From positions 1 through 12,906 of the forward strand of contig WJIV01000258.1 in assembly GCA_014730055.1 (NCBI GenBank): a stretch of DNA of 12,906 nucleotides, written 5' to 3'. Origin of the DNA: Candidatus Bathyarchaeota archaeon (lineage in GTDB: Archaea; Thermoproteota; Bathyarchaeia; TCS64). Each line of letters opens with the position of its first letter. The first letter of the stretch is position 1. Below the pieces are notes generated by a model. The model did not search any database and was not told the origin of the DNA. It saw only the letters and a program-made list of their open reading frames with translations. A program made the translations under genes and the position numbers. Below, one piece after another: positions 1 to 7,082 of the stretch.

Positions 1-1188
1 ATATTTTGCAGTTCTCTCACCTCTACATGGTGCACCTGACTTAATCTGTCCACACTCAATACCCACACTGAGATCAGCTACAAAGGGATCTTCAGTATCA
101 CCGGACCTGTGGCTAGCCATCACTGTATATCCATTATTCATGGCCATAATAGCTGCCCTCTTTGCCTCCGTTAGTGTCCCAATCTGATTTACCTTCCAAA
201 GCAGACTATTGCAGGCACCCATATTGATCCCTTTTCTAAGCCTTTCCGGATTGGTCACGAATAGATCATCTCCCACTATCTGTATATCAAGGTCTTTTGT
301 CATCAAGGCAAATCCCTCAAAGTCCTCCTCCTGTAGAGGGTCCTCGATGCTGGCTATAGGATACTTGACAACAAGCTCTCTGTACTCATCTATAAGATCA
401 TCTCTTCCGACAATCTTTCCCTCATAGCGGTATCCATCTGAGCCGTAAAAACTGCTAGCGGCGACATCAAGTGCAAGCTTAGTCTTTTTTTCATACCCCA
501 GTTCCTCTGAGGCCTTAAGAATAACCTCCAGCGCCTGCTCCGAAGTCTTCATGGGGGGACTGAACCCTCCTTCGTCTCCTACGTTTATGGCATTCGGACC
601 GAATTTTTCTTCTAGCATCTTTTTCAGTGCTTGATATATCTCACTGCCAATCATAACTGCCTCCTTGAAGCTCTCTGCACCTGTTGGAGCTATCATAAAT
701 TCTTGGATATCAAGTTCGTTCCCAGCATGTTTTCCACCATTTATAATGTTAAAAAAAGGTACAGGTAGCAACGATGCATTAGGGTTCACATACTCATATA
801 GCATTAGGCCCTCACTCTCAGCTGCTGCCTTTGCACAGGCAATTGATACTCCAAGTATGGCGTTTCCTCCTAGTTTTCTCTTGTTATCAGTTCCATCGAG
901 CTCGATCATGGTCTCATCGATTTTTTCTTGGAGGGTGACATCGTAACCCCTCAGCTTTGGAGCGATAACTTCCTCCACCGACTCAAGGGCATTCTGGACA
1001 CCCTTACCATGAAATCTTTCTCCTTTATCCCTGAGTTCAACAGCCTCGTAGATGCCAGTACTAGCTCCACTTGGGACTGCGGCTCTACCAGTGTATCCAT
1101 CGTATGTTTCCACTATGACCTCGACTGTTGGGTTTCCTCTGCTGTCAAGAATCCATCGGGCATTAATTGAATCGATCTTGTCTCCCAT
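1..1188 (-). CDS. eno: Enolase, 3' end cut by window edge
   Basis: Phosphopyruvate hydratase interconverts 2-phosphoglycerate and phosphoenolpyruvate in glycolysis and gluconeogenesis in the cytoplasm, using Mg2+. I read 396 codons from ATG (1186-1188) to the window edge without a stop. The last residues, RGERTAKY, match the enolase C-terminal region, so roughly 20-30 residues are missing. Visible motifs include the N-terminal ARWILDSRGNPTVEV, the catalytic-loop Ser in GASTG, GDEGGFSP with the proton-donor Glu at E206, the metal ligands in LDVAAS, IEDP and VGDD, the catalytic Lys K332 in LLWKVNQIGT, and MASHRSGDTED. A Trp precedes K332 where Leu or Ile is more usual, which looks minor. It is 42 bases downstream of the mini-thioredoxin gene on the same strand, with a T-run between them, so co-transcription is uncertain. 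Family identity is very secure. Confidence 0.97.
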   Translation of the reverse strand, partial: MGDKIDSINARWILDSRGNPTVEVIVETYDGYTGRAAVPSGASTGIYEAVELRDKGERFHGKGVQNALESVEEVIAPKLRGYDVTLQEKIDETMIELDGTDNKRKLGGNAILGVSIACAKAAAESEGLMLYEYVNPNASLLPVPFFNIINGGKHAGNELDIQEFMIAPTGAESFKEAVMIGSEIYQALKKMLEEKFGPNAINVGDEGGFSPPMKTSEQALEVILKASEELGYEKKTKLALDVAASSFYGSDGYRYEGKIVGRDDLIDEYRELVVKYPIASIEDPLQEEDFEGFALMTKDLDIQIVGDDLFVTNPERLRKGINMGACNSLLWKVNQIGTLTEAKRAAIMAMNNGYTVMASHRSGDTEDPFVADLSVGIECGQIKSGAPCRGERTAKY

Positions 1189-1219
1189 ATATTACCAGTT
1201 AGAAAATAACGACGGTATG

Positions 1220-1225
1220 AAAAAA
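1220..1225 (-). terminator. T6 run after the mini-thioredoxin gene
   Basis: Six T on the minus strand follow the mini-thioredoxin stop by a few bases and precede the enolase ATG by about 32. It may end the trxR-thioredoxin transcript. No clear enolase TATA box is seen beyond it, so read-through is also possible. Confidence 0.35.
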
Positions 1226-1230
1226 GGTAT

Positions 1231-1491
1231 CTAACCGTGTGCTTCCTCTATAGCCTTAACCACATCACTTTCCTCAAAAGGCCAACCCACCAGTTTTATC
1301 TCATCATCAACAGCCACCGTAGGGACCGCCATTACATTCATGGACATACCCCTCTTTATGCCCTCTTCTGTATAGGTATTAACCTCAATGTATTCTACAT
1401 TCTCGTATCTCTTAATTATCTTCTCAACGAGGACCCTTGCATTTGGACAGTGAGGACAAACTGGTGAATAAAACAACTCTAACTTTATCAA
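1231..1491 (-). CDS. Mini-thioredoxin / glutaredoxin-like protein (CPHC)
   Basis: This 86-residue protein has a thioredoxin fold and probably acts as a small cytoplasmic dithiol carrier that reduces protein disulfides. The redox motif is CPHC (C12-C15), placed after the first strand (LELFYSP). The cis-proline loop expected in this fold is AVPT (P57). At 86 residues it is shorter than a classical thioredoxin (about 105) and close to the archaeal mini-thioredoxin/glutaredoxin-like group. Its ATG overlaps the stop of the thioredoxin reductase gene by 4 bases (ATGA type), so the two are almost surely co-translated and form an enzyme-substrate pair. The CPHC active site is glutaredoxin-like rather than the CGPC of canonical thioredoxin. 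Function is inferred from fold and neighbour. Confidence 0.9.
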   Translation of the reverse strand: MIKLELFYSPVCPHCPNARVLVEKIIKRYENVEYIEVNTYTEEGIKRGMSMNVMAVPTVAVDDEIKLVGWPFEESDVVKAIEEAHG

Positions 1492-2414
1492 TGCTGTCCC
1501 TCAAGTTTTTTAATATACTTCATTGCAGAGAGGGCTGCCTTCGCTCCCGCTCCAGTAGCCGTTACCACTTGCATTCCTTTGCAACTGCAGTCGCCAGCCG
1601 CGAAAACACCGTCCATGTTCGTCTCCTGTTCCATATCAACAAGGATACAGCCGCCATCGTCTGTCTTTACACCTGCCTCTTTAAGGATGCTTGAGGTCGG
1701 TACTTGCTCAAGAATTATGAATACCCCATCCACGTTTAGCTTCTGTGTCTCGGAGCCTTCAAGCAGAATATATTCAACGAATTCTTCTCCTCCTATCTCC
1801 TTAACGTTGGCATTCTCAATCAATTCGACTCTTGGATTTGCTTTCAGTTTTTCCAGCTCTGGGAAATTCTCACTGTAGCCATCTTTTCCTGGTACTGCGA
1901 ATACCTTGCTAGCTGTCTCTGAGAGTATCTCGGTGTCGTGTATTGCATCAGATCCAGATCCAATTACAGCAACATCCTTTCCCTCGAAAAAAGGACCATC
2001 GCAAACGGCGCAATAGCTCACACCTCTTCCTTTGAACTTACTCTCTCCTGGTACGCTGAGCTGTTTTCGACTAATACCTGTGGCGATTATCACCGACTTA
2101 GCTTGATGGAAACCACTTCTTGTAGAAACCATCTTAAGGCCCCCAAAGTCACTTAGTCCAATTACTGTCTCATAGTTTACAACCGGATTAAACTTCATAG
2201 CCTGGTCAACGAACTTATCCATCAACTCAGGCCCCTCGATCCCTTCAGGAAAACCAGGGTAATTCTCTATCCAGTGAGCCTCCAGGGCCTTGCCTCCCAG
2301 TTTATTGCTCTCAAGGATCATTGTTTTCATCTTGTGTCGCGCTGTATAGAGGGCAGCTGTTAAACCGGCAGGTCCTCCGCCGATTACTATCACATCGTAG
2401 ACTTCATCAGACAT
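1488..2414 (-). CDS. trxB: Thioredoxin reductase-like flavoprotein with atypical cofactor site
   Basis: This 308-residue FAD disulfide reductase is expected to reduce the mini-thioredoxin encoded next in the operon. The N-terminal FAD motif is GGGPAG (about 12-17), the redox-active CxxC is CAVCDG (C135, C138), and the C-terminal FAD motif is GVFAAGDC (about 269-276). Length and order match low-molecular-weight TrxR. The second dinucleotide fold is degenerate: it begins GSGSDAIHD (about 152-160) where NADPH enzymes have GGGDSAxEE. The HRRxxxR signature that grips the NADPH 2'-phosphate is replaced by VFAVPGKDG. Thermoplasma-type TrxR and the F420- or ferredoxin-linked relatives also lack this signature, so the electron donor here may not be NADPH. 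The ATG at 2412-2414 lies about 30 bases after a T-rich TATA-like stretch. Confidence 0.93.
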   Translation of the reverse strand: MSDEVYDVIVIGGGPAGLTAALYTARHKMKTMILESNKLGGKALEAHWIENYPGFPEGIEGPELMDKFVDQAMKFNPVVNYETVIGLSDFGGLKMVSTRSGFHQAKSVIIATGISRKQLSVPGESKFKGRGVSYCAVCDGPFFEGKDVAVIGSGSDAIHDTEILSETASKVFAVPGKDGYSENFPELEKLKANPRVELIENANVKEIGGEEFVEYILLEGSETQKLNVDGVFIILEQVPTSSILKEAGVKTDDGGCILVDMEQETNMDGVFAAGDCSCKGMQVVTATGAGAKAALSAMKYIKKLEGQH

Positions 2415-2444
2415 GGCGTTTATCCGATTTAAGATGAAAATTGG

Positions 2445-2456
2445 TAAATAAAAAAT
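2445..2456 (-). promoter_or_regulatory. T-rich lon terminator / trxR TATA-like element
   Basis: The 48-base gap between lon and trxR holds, on the minus strand, a run of six T (2450-2455) followed by ATTTA. It could end the lon transcript, since archaeal termination uses U-rich tracts. It could also act as the TATA element for trxR, whose ATG lies about 35 bases further on. The two roles cannot be separated by reading. Confidence 0.4.
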
Positions 2457-2462
2457 ATGATC

Positions 2463-4844
2463 TTATTCCTCATCCATCTCAGATTTCTTTGCCATCTCAT
2501 CGAGTTTCTTCTGGACTAGATAGTTAATACTGTCCTCAGTCCAGGTTCCGTTTTCCTTTAATTCTCCTGCCGGTACTCCGGTAAGTATCTCTATTCCCTC
2601 GTCTATTGTATTGACTGGATATATGTGGAATTTGCCTTCTTTGATTGCATCGATTACATCTTCTTTCAGCATTAGGTTTTGAACGTTGCTCTTGGGTATA
2701 ACAACTCCCTGTTGACCATTTAGCCCGAATATTTTGCAGAGATCAAAGAAGCCTTCTATCTTCTGGTTTACACCCCCAATAGATTGGACCTCTCCTTTCT
2801 GATTCACTGAGCCAGTTACTGCGAGTCCCTGCTTGATGGGTATGTCACTAAGTGCGCTTAATAACGCATATGTCTCGGTGCTGCTGGCACTATCGCCGTC
2901 TACGCCGCTGTAACTCTGTTCAAATGTTAACCTAGCTGTGAGATTAAGTGGATTGTCTCGTGCGTATCTGTTGGTCATAAAACCTGTCAAAATATGCACT
3001 CCCTTGGTATGGGTTGGACCTCCCATCTCTGCCTCCCGCTCAATATCTATTATTCCCTTTTTTCCGATTCCTACGCTGGCAGTTATTCGGCTGGGCTTGC
3101 CAAACATATAATTACCAAGCCCAAGAACCGCGAGGCCATTTACCTGCCCTACCCTAGCGCCCTTAGTGTCCACCAATATAGAGCCGTTCTCAATCATCTT
3201 TCTGAGCTTCTCCTCGATTAAGTTACTCCGGTAGACTTTTGACTCAATGGCTCGTTTCACATGTTCAGCCTTAATTAGCTCATCCCCATCCTTTTTTGCA
3301 TAGTAGTTAGCCTCACGAATTACATCGCTAATCTCCTGAAATTCAGTGCTGAGACGGTTCTGATCTGATGCAAGCCTTGAGCTAAACTCAACAACGGAAG
3401 CGATGCCTGAAGATTCCAGGTGTAATAACCCCTCTTTTCCGCTTAGGGTGCACATAAACTGTGCATATTTCCTAACATTCTCATCGTTGCGTTCCATACT
3501 GGTGTCGAATTCAGCTTTAACCTTGAAAATTTTCTTGAACTCTGGATCAAGCTGGAATAAAGTATAATATAATTGAGGATCACCAACTAAGACAACTTTA
3601 GTGTCATAAGGAATTGGCTCAGGTCTTAAGCTCCGGGTTGAGATGAAACCCATTCTGCTTGCTAGGTCCTCAATCTCCAGTTTCTTATTAACAATAGTCC
3701 TTTTAAGACTCTCATAAGCTCCAGGACTTCTAAGTAGATCCTCCACTTGAACGACGAGAAACCCTCCATTCGCCTTATGAAGACTGCCCGCCCTAATCAT
3801 GGTGTAGTCCGTTACAAGGGCACCGAAACGAGCCTCCTTCTCTACTGCTCCGAATAGCCTATCATGGGTGGGATTCATCTCCATAATGACAGGAGCTCCT
3901 TCAAGTTCTCTGTTATCAACTATGAGGTTAACATTATAACGTTCAAGCGGGTCAACTTTTTGCCCCATTAGGAAGGGGAATGGTTTTTCTTGTTCTTGGG
4001 ATGATATTATGGACATTAAATTCTCTAAAACATCATTTTTTATGGCATCAAGGAACTGGTTGCATTCAAGTATGTTACTATATTTATCCTTCAAAGCGGC
4101 TAACAGGGGCTCTAGAGCGAAGCTTGCAACCTCTCTGTTAAATTGTTCTATCTCCTCTTCAGCTTCGCGGTCGATATTTCTGAATTGTAATAGTGCGCTC
4201 CGTAACTCGTCTTGAAGTTTTTTTCGTCTGCCTTGTATCTCGTCTTTAACACTCTGTGGTAGGATGCTGAACTGCTGTTCATTAATCATCTGACCATTAA
4301 TGACAGGTACAATCAGTATTCCGATCTGGCTACGCTGAAGTACGAAATCAGCATCACGTGCCTTTTTATTTAACTCAGACCACAGTTCTTGCTTTTTCTC
4401 CTCATACTGCTGGAGGGTCTCCTCCCTTCTAGCTGTGTAATCCTCACTTTCGAATGCTGTATCCAGAGATTTTTTCATTTCATCAATAAACTTGTTAATA
4501 TCATCTCTGAATTCAGCACCTTTCCCAGGTGGCAGACGCAGTGCCTTTGGACTGTTACTATCTTTAAAGTTGTTAACATAACACCAGTCACTCGGAGGGG
4601 GAACTGATTTGGCTTTCTGACCTAAAAAATTCATAATTGCAGTCTTCTTACCCGTTCCAGGCTCACCAGAAACAAATACATTAAAACCTTCCTCAGGAAT
4701 GTCCAAGCCAAATTGCAGGGCCTCTACTGCCCGCTCCTGCCCAATAATGTCAACAAGAGGATTCAATTCCTCCGTAGAATCACAATTTAGCAAATCAGAG
4801 GGGCATTTTTTCCTAGCTTTATCCCAACTTAGTTCCTTTATCAC
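2463..4844 (-). CDS. Soluble Lon-family (S16) ATP-dependent protease with AAA_32-type ATPase region
   Basis: This 793-residue ATP-powered protease unfolds and degrades damaged or regulatory proteins. The N-terminal AAA part has Walker A GEPGTGKKT (60-68), preceded by DIIGQERAVEAL. A long charged helical insertion (about 110-270) follows, probably coiled coil. The C-terminal Lon proteolytic domain has the catalytic Ser S652 in GDSASS, where classic Lon has GPSAG. The paired Lys is K695 in GGVNQK, and the 43-residue Ser-Lys spacing equals that of E. coli Lon. I see no transmembrane segments, so this is not the membrane-anchored archaeal LonB. The architecture resembles the AAA_32/Lon_C proteins (LonC or YcbZ/LonH-like) common in bacteria. 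The start is GTG (4842-4844) with a GGTGA ribosome site about 7 bases upstream. An acidic and basic tail ends the protein. It has its own promoter and a palindrome at the predicted transcription start. Confidence 0.92.
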   Translation of the reverse strand: MIKELSWDKARKKCPSDLLNCDSTEELNPLVDIIGQERAVEALQFGLDIPEEGFNVFVSGEPGTGKKTAIMNFLGQKAKSVPPPSDWCYVNNFKDSNSPKALRLPPGKGAEFRDDINKFIDEMKKSLDTAFESEDYTARREETLQQYEEKKQELWSELNKKARDADFVLQRSQIGILIVPVINGQMINEQQFSILPQSVKDEIQGRRKKLQDELRSALLQFRNIDREAEEEIEQFNREVASFALEPLLAALKDKYSNILECNQFLDAIKNDVLENLMSIISSQEQEKPFPFLMGQKVDPLERYNVNLIVDNRELEGAPVIMEMNPTHDRLFGAVEKEARFGALVTDYTMIRAGSLHKANGGFLVVQVEDLLRSPGAYESLKRTIVNKKLEIEDLASRMGFISTRSLRPEPIPYDTKVVLVGDPQLYYTLFQLDPEFKKIFKVKAEFDTSMERNDENVRKYAQFMCTLSGKEGLLHLESSGIASVVEFSSRLASDQNRLSTEFQEISDVIREANYYAKKDGDELIKAEHVKRAIESKVYRSNLIEEKLRKMIENGSILVDTKGARVGQVNGLAVLGLGNYMFGKPSRITASVGIGKKGIIDIEREAEMGGPTHTKGVHILTGFMTNRYARDNPLNLTARLTFEQSYSGVDGDSASSTETYALLSALSDIPIKQGLAVTGSVNQKGEVQSIGGVNQKIEGFFDLCKIFGLNGQQGVVIPKSNVQNLMLKEDVIDAIKEGKFHIYPVNTIDEGIEILTGVPAGELKENGTWTEDSINYLVQKKLDEMAKKSEMDEE

Positions 4845-4857
4845 AATATTTCACCAA

Positions 4858-4877
4858 AGTTAGAGAATTCTCTGACT
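4858..4877. promoter_or_regulatory. Palindrome at the lon transcription start, candidate operator
   Basis: A perfect 12-bp palindrome, AGAGAATTCTCT (4862-4873), extends to 20 bp as AGT-N-core-N-ACT with one mismatched pair. It lies between the lon TATA box (4884-4891) and the GTG start. A start site about 25 bases after the TATA centre would fall near 4862, inside the palindrome. A protein bound here would block RNA polymerase loading, so repression is the natural reading. A short hairpin in the lon leader is an alternative. Confidence 0.45.
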
Positions 4878-4883
4878 CTGGAA

Positions 4884-4891
4884 TATTTAAA
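4884..4891 (-). promoter_or_regulatory. lon TATA box
   Basis: TTTAAATA on the minus strand lies directly after the hjc stop codon and about 40 bases before the lon GTG. Transcription from about 4862 would give an 18-base leader that still carries the GGTGA ribosome site. This suggests lon is transcribed independently of hjc. Confidence 0.55.
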
Positions 4892-5356
4892 CTAACTAAT
4901 TTTCCTAAGGAATTCTTCCCAAGACATACCGTCATCGACTTTTATGGTATAATCTCCTGGCTTATCAGCGATCTTGAACCACCATCCTTTGTACTTGAAC
5001 TTACCTGCAAGGACTGCAAAACGCCGAGGATATATCTTATGGATCTCAAGGAAGTCTTCTAGCTTGCTTATTTGATCTCTTTTGTAATAGGCGTACCGCT
5101 CCATACTCTTAACCTCGAGGGCGAGGATGGAGTCATCTTTAATTGCAAAAACATCCGGGAGAGGCTCACTGCTTGGAGCACTAACAGGCACCCTAAGAGC
5201 ATCGTATCCTTCATCCCTTAACATGCCTACTATCTCACGTTCGGCATCATAACCTCTTTTCTTTATCGCCCTAACCTGCTTTCGGGTGAGTTTTCTGAAT
5301 TTTTTCTTGGGTTTAGGTTTGTTTCTATTTGGCTTGGCTAGGTCTCTGAGAGACAT
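4892..5356 (-). CDS. hjc: Holliday junction resolvase Hjc with basic N-terminal extension
   Basis: This 154-residue structure-selective nuclease cuts four-way DNA junctions made during recombination and fork repair. It has a restriction-endonuclease-like fold. The catalytic set is visible: E39 in YDAEREIVGML, D68 in LPDVF, and E81/K83 in ALEVKS. The 13-residue spacing from D68 to E81 matches Pyrococcus Hjc. The conserved tail FAVLAGKFKYKGWWF follows. The first 34 residues are very Lys/Arg-rich and exceed the usual family start, perhaps adding DNA contact. A later start inside the gene would remove this tail, but the ATG at 5354-5356 sits 3 bases after the upstream gene's stop, which fits translational coupling. 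RadA, the strand-exchange partner, is encoded about 3 kb away on the other strand. Confidence 0.93.
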   Translation of the reverse strand: MSLRDLAKPNRNKPKPKKKFRKLTRKQVRAIKKRGYDAEREIVGMLRDEGYDALRVPVSAPSSEPLPDVFAIKDDSILALEVKSMERYAYYKRDQISKLEDFLEIHKIYPRRFAVLAGKFKYKGWWFKIADKPGDYTIKVDDGMSWEEFLRKIS

Positions 5357-5359
5357 TTT

Positions 5360-5686
5360 TTAGACCTCTTCATCCTCCTCAGAGAGTTCAAGGTTACCGC
5401 TCTCGAGGGGCTCTAGGGCGTACTTCATAAGGTCCTTTAACCAGTCGCTGAATTTGTAGGCGTTGGCGAACTTTTGGTACATCCTCTTGTGAGGTACCTT
5501 TGTGATCATACGTAGTTCAACCATCTTGTTAACATAGTATTTTGCCGTGCTCCTTGGGATATCACAGGCTCTGGATAAATCACCACTTGTGAAGTCTCTC
5601 TCAAGTTGATTGTATCCGAGAATGATCTTTGCGGGTATTGGTAAAGTTAGCTCAAGGACCTCGATTAAAGACTCTTCTCTGCTCAA
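5360..5686 (-). CDS. Winged helix-turn-helix protein upstream of hjc
   Basis: This 108-residue protein has a winged HTH at about 33-72: FTSGDLSRACDIPRSTAKYY forms the helices, and ITKVPHKRMYQKF looks like the wing. A short helix and an acidic tail (LELSEEDEEV) follow. I know no specific family name. It could be a transcription factor or a DNA-binding partner of Hjc, since hjc starts 3 bases after its stop. No ATG is available in frame. The start is TTG (5684-5686), supported by a GAGGG ribosome site about 7 bases upstream. An inverted repeat covers its TATA box, which fits autoregulation. Function is inferred only from the fold and context. Confidence 0.8.
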   Translation of the reverse strand: MSREESLIEVLELTLPIPAKIILGYNQLERDFTSGDLSRACDIPRSTAKYYVNKMVELRMITKVPHKRMYQKFANAYKFSDWLKDLMKYALEPLESGNLELSEEDEEV

Positions 5687-5712
5687 AATAACCCTCAGGA
5701 TTGTAAAGTAGT

Positions 5713-5733
5713 TACTCTAATATAATAAGAGTA
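5713..5733. promoter_or_regulatory. Inverted repeat over the TATA box of the wHTH-hjc unit
   Basis: TACTCT (5713-5718) and AGAGTA (5728-5733) form a perfect 6-bp inverted repeat with a 9-base AT spacer. The spacer reads TTATTATAT on the minus strand and contains the only good TATA box for the wHTH gene. Transcription would start near 5697, giving a leader of about 11 bases that includes the GAGGG site. A repressor bound here would occlude TBP. The first gene of the unit encodes a winged helix, so autorepression is the simplest inference. Confidence 0.55.
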
Positions 5734-5739
5734 TCTTGT

Positions 5740-5746
5740 AAAAAAG
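5740..5746 (-). terminator. T-run after argG
   Basis: The argG stop (5747-5749) is followed directly on the minus strand by CTTTTTTAC. A U-run right after a stop is typical of archaeal termination, and it separates argG from the wHTH-hjc promoter. Confidence 0.45.
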
Positions 5747-7006
5747 TTAGGAATCACCGGTGGGGACTGGGACAACTTTCTTCCTCATTTCGGTAATGCC
5801 TTCGTCTGCTACCTTTCTCTTAAGGTTCCAGGCAGAGACGCTCGGGAGTCCCCAGAGATTAATGAAGCCCACAGCATCACCCTGATCATAGTGTGTATTG
5901 ATGTCGAAGCTGGCGAGGTTGTAATCATAAAGGCTATAGGGTGATTCTCTCGATACCGGTTTTGCAGTTCCCTTGAAGAGCTTCATAGTTACCTTTCCTG
6001 TGACGTTCTGCTGGGTGCTATCTATGAAGGCATCAAGATTCTCCTTGAAGGGATCAACCCATAGCCCCTGATATACCATCGTTGCCCATGTGTGGTCAAC
6101 TTGGAACTTGAACATCTTCTGGTGGCGGGTCAGGACCATTTTCTCCAAGTCCTGGTGGGCATTCAATGTGATTTCTGATGCTGGTATCTCGTAGGTCTCA
6201 CGTGTCTTCAAACCCACTACCCTGTCCTCCATATGCTCTATTCTACCTATCCCGTGTTTACCTCCCATCTCCTTGAGCTTCTGTAGCAACTCATGAGGCT
6301 TGTATTCAACACCTTCTATACTCACTGGCACTCCCTTCTCGAAACCTAATTTTATGTAATCAGGTTCGTCTGGGGCATCCTCTACAGGAACAGTCCAGTC
6401 CCATATATCATCTGGTACAGGCTCATCAGGGTGCTCAAGAATTCCTCCTTCAATGCTCCTCCCCCATAGGTTTTCATCTATGCTATATGGACTATCCGCT
6501 GTAACTGGTACCGGCACACCGTGATCTTTAGCCCATTTAATCTGACCTGCCCTGTCAAATTTCCACTCTCTTACCGGTGCAATTACCTTGAGTTTTGGGT
6601 TTAATGCCTTTATAGTGATGTCAAATCTCACCTGATCGTTACCCTTCCCTGTACAACCGTGAGCAACTGCCTTTGCGTCCTCCATCTCCGCGACCTCAAC
6701 AAGCTTTTTTGCAATAAGAGGTCTGCTAAGGCTACTACTGACGGGATAGGTCCCCATGTAGAGTGCGTTCGCTTTAATGGCTGGGAAAATGTAGCCTGTT
6801 GCGAACTCCTCCTTTGCATCGAAAGTATAGTGATTTAAGGCCCCGAGTTGCCAGGCCTTATCCTCTATTCCTTTTCTCTCTTTCCCTTGACCGACGTCGA
6901 GATTTACACTTATTACGTCCATACCGTACTCCTCTTGGAGCCACTTAAGCATCATACTGGTATCAAGTCCACCGGAGTAAGCTAGGACGACTTTGTCTTT
7001 AGTCAT
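5747..7006 (-). CDS. argG: Argininosuccinate synthase
   Basis: ArgG joins citrulline and aspartate with ATP to make argininosuccinate, the penultimate step of arginine synthesis. The 419-residue protein has the PP-loop YSGGLDTS (10-17) and SVNLDVGQG. The ATP/citrulline segment is TYPVSSSLSRPLIAKKLVE, the aspartate segment is AHGCTGKGNDQVRF, and substrate-site motifs follow (SPYSIDENLWGRSIEGG, HGIGRIEHMEDRVVGLKTRE, SPYSLYDYNLASFD). Length is normal for the family. The ATG at 7004-7006 has an AGAGGT ribosome site 6-8 bases upstream. argH is not in the window, so the pathway genes are not clustered here. The gene is divergent from an ACT-domain protein and shares its promoter region. That could mean joint regulation by amino acid supply, but this is inference. 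Confidence 0.97.
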   Translation of the reverse strand: MTKDKVVLAYSGGLDTSMMLKWLQEEYGMDVISVNLDVGQGKERKGIEDKAWQLGALNHYTFDAKEEFATGYIFPAIKANALYMGTYPVSSSLSRPLIAKKLVEVAEMEDAKAVAHGCTGKGNDQVRFDITIKALNPKLKVIAPVREWKFDRAGQIKWAKDHGVPVPVTADSPYSIDENLWGRSIEGGILEHPDEPVPDDIWDWTVPVEDAPDEPDYIKLGFEKGVPVSIEGVEYKPHELLQKLKEMGGKHGIGRIEHMEDRVVGLKTRETYEIPASEITLNAHQDLEKMVLTRHQKMFKFQVDHTWATMVYQGLWVDPFKENLDAFIDSTQQNVTGKVTMKLFKGTAKPVSRESPYSLYDYNLASFDINTHYDQGDAVGFINLWGLPSVSAWNLKRKVADEGITEMRKKVVPVPTGDS

Positions 7007-7050
7007 GATTTTTACCTCTATGGTGATAATACTCTCAAATATGATGCAAG

Positions 7051-7060
7051 CTTTTATAGA
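7051..7060. promoter_or_regulatory. Shared, two-way TATA element between argG and the ACT gene
   Basis: CTTTTATAGA on the plus strand reads TCTATAAAAG on the minus strand. For the plus gene it lies 25-32 bases before ATG 7083, which predicts a leaderless transcript. For argG it predicts a start near 7030 and a 24-base leader containing the AGAGGT site. I see no second equally good TATA for either gene, so one TBP site may serve both directions. Confidence 0.5.
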
Positions 7061-7082
7061 TTATGACATACTTGTTACAAAT

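Noticed and set aside
7030..7035. TACTCT in the argG leader region, the same as one arm of the wHTH-hjc operator
   Set aside because: It is a single half-site without a partner arm at the right spacing, so it is expected by chance in AT-rich DNA.
6993..7082. A longer N-terminus for the ACT-domain protein
   Set aside because: The extra 30 residues overlap the argG start and both promoters, and ATG 7083 fits a leaderless transcript from the TATA box.
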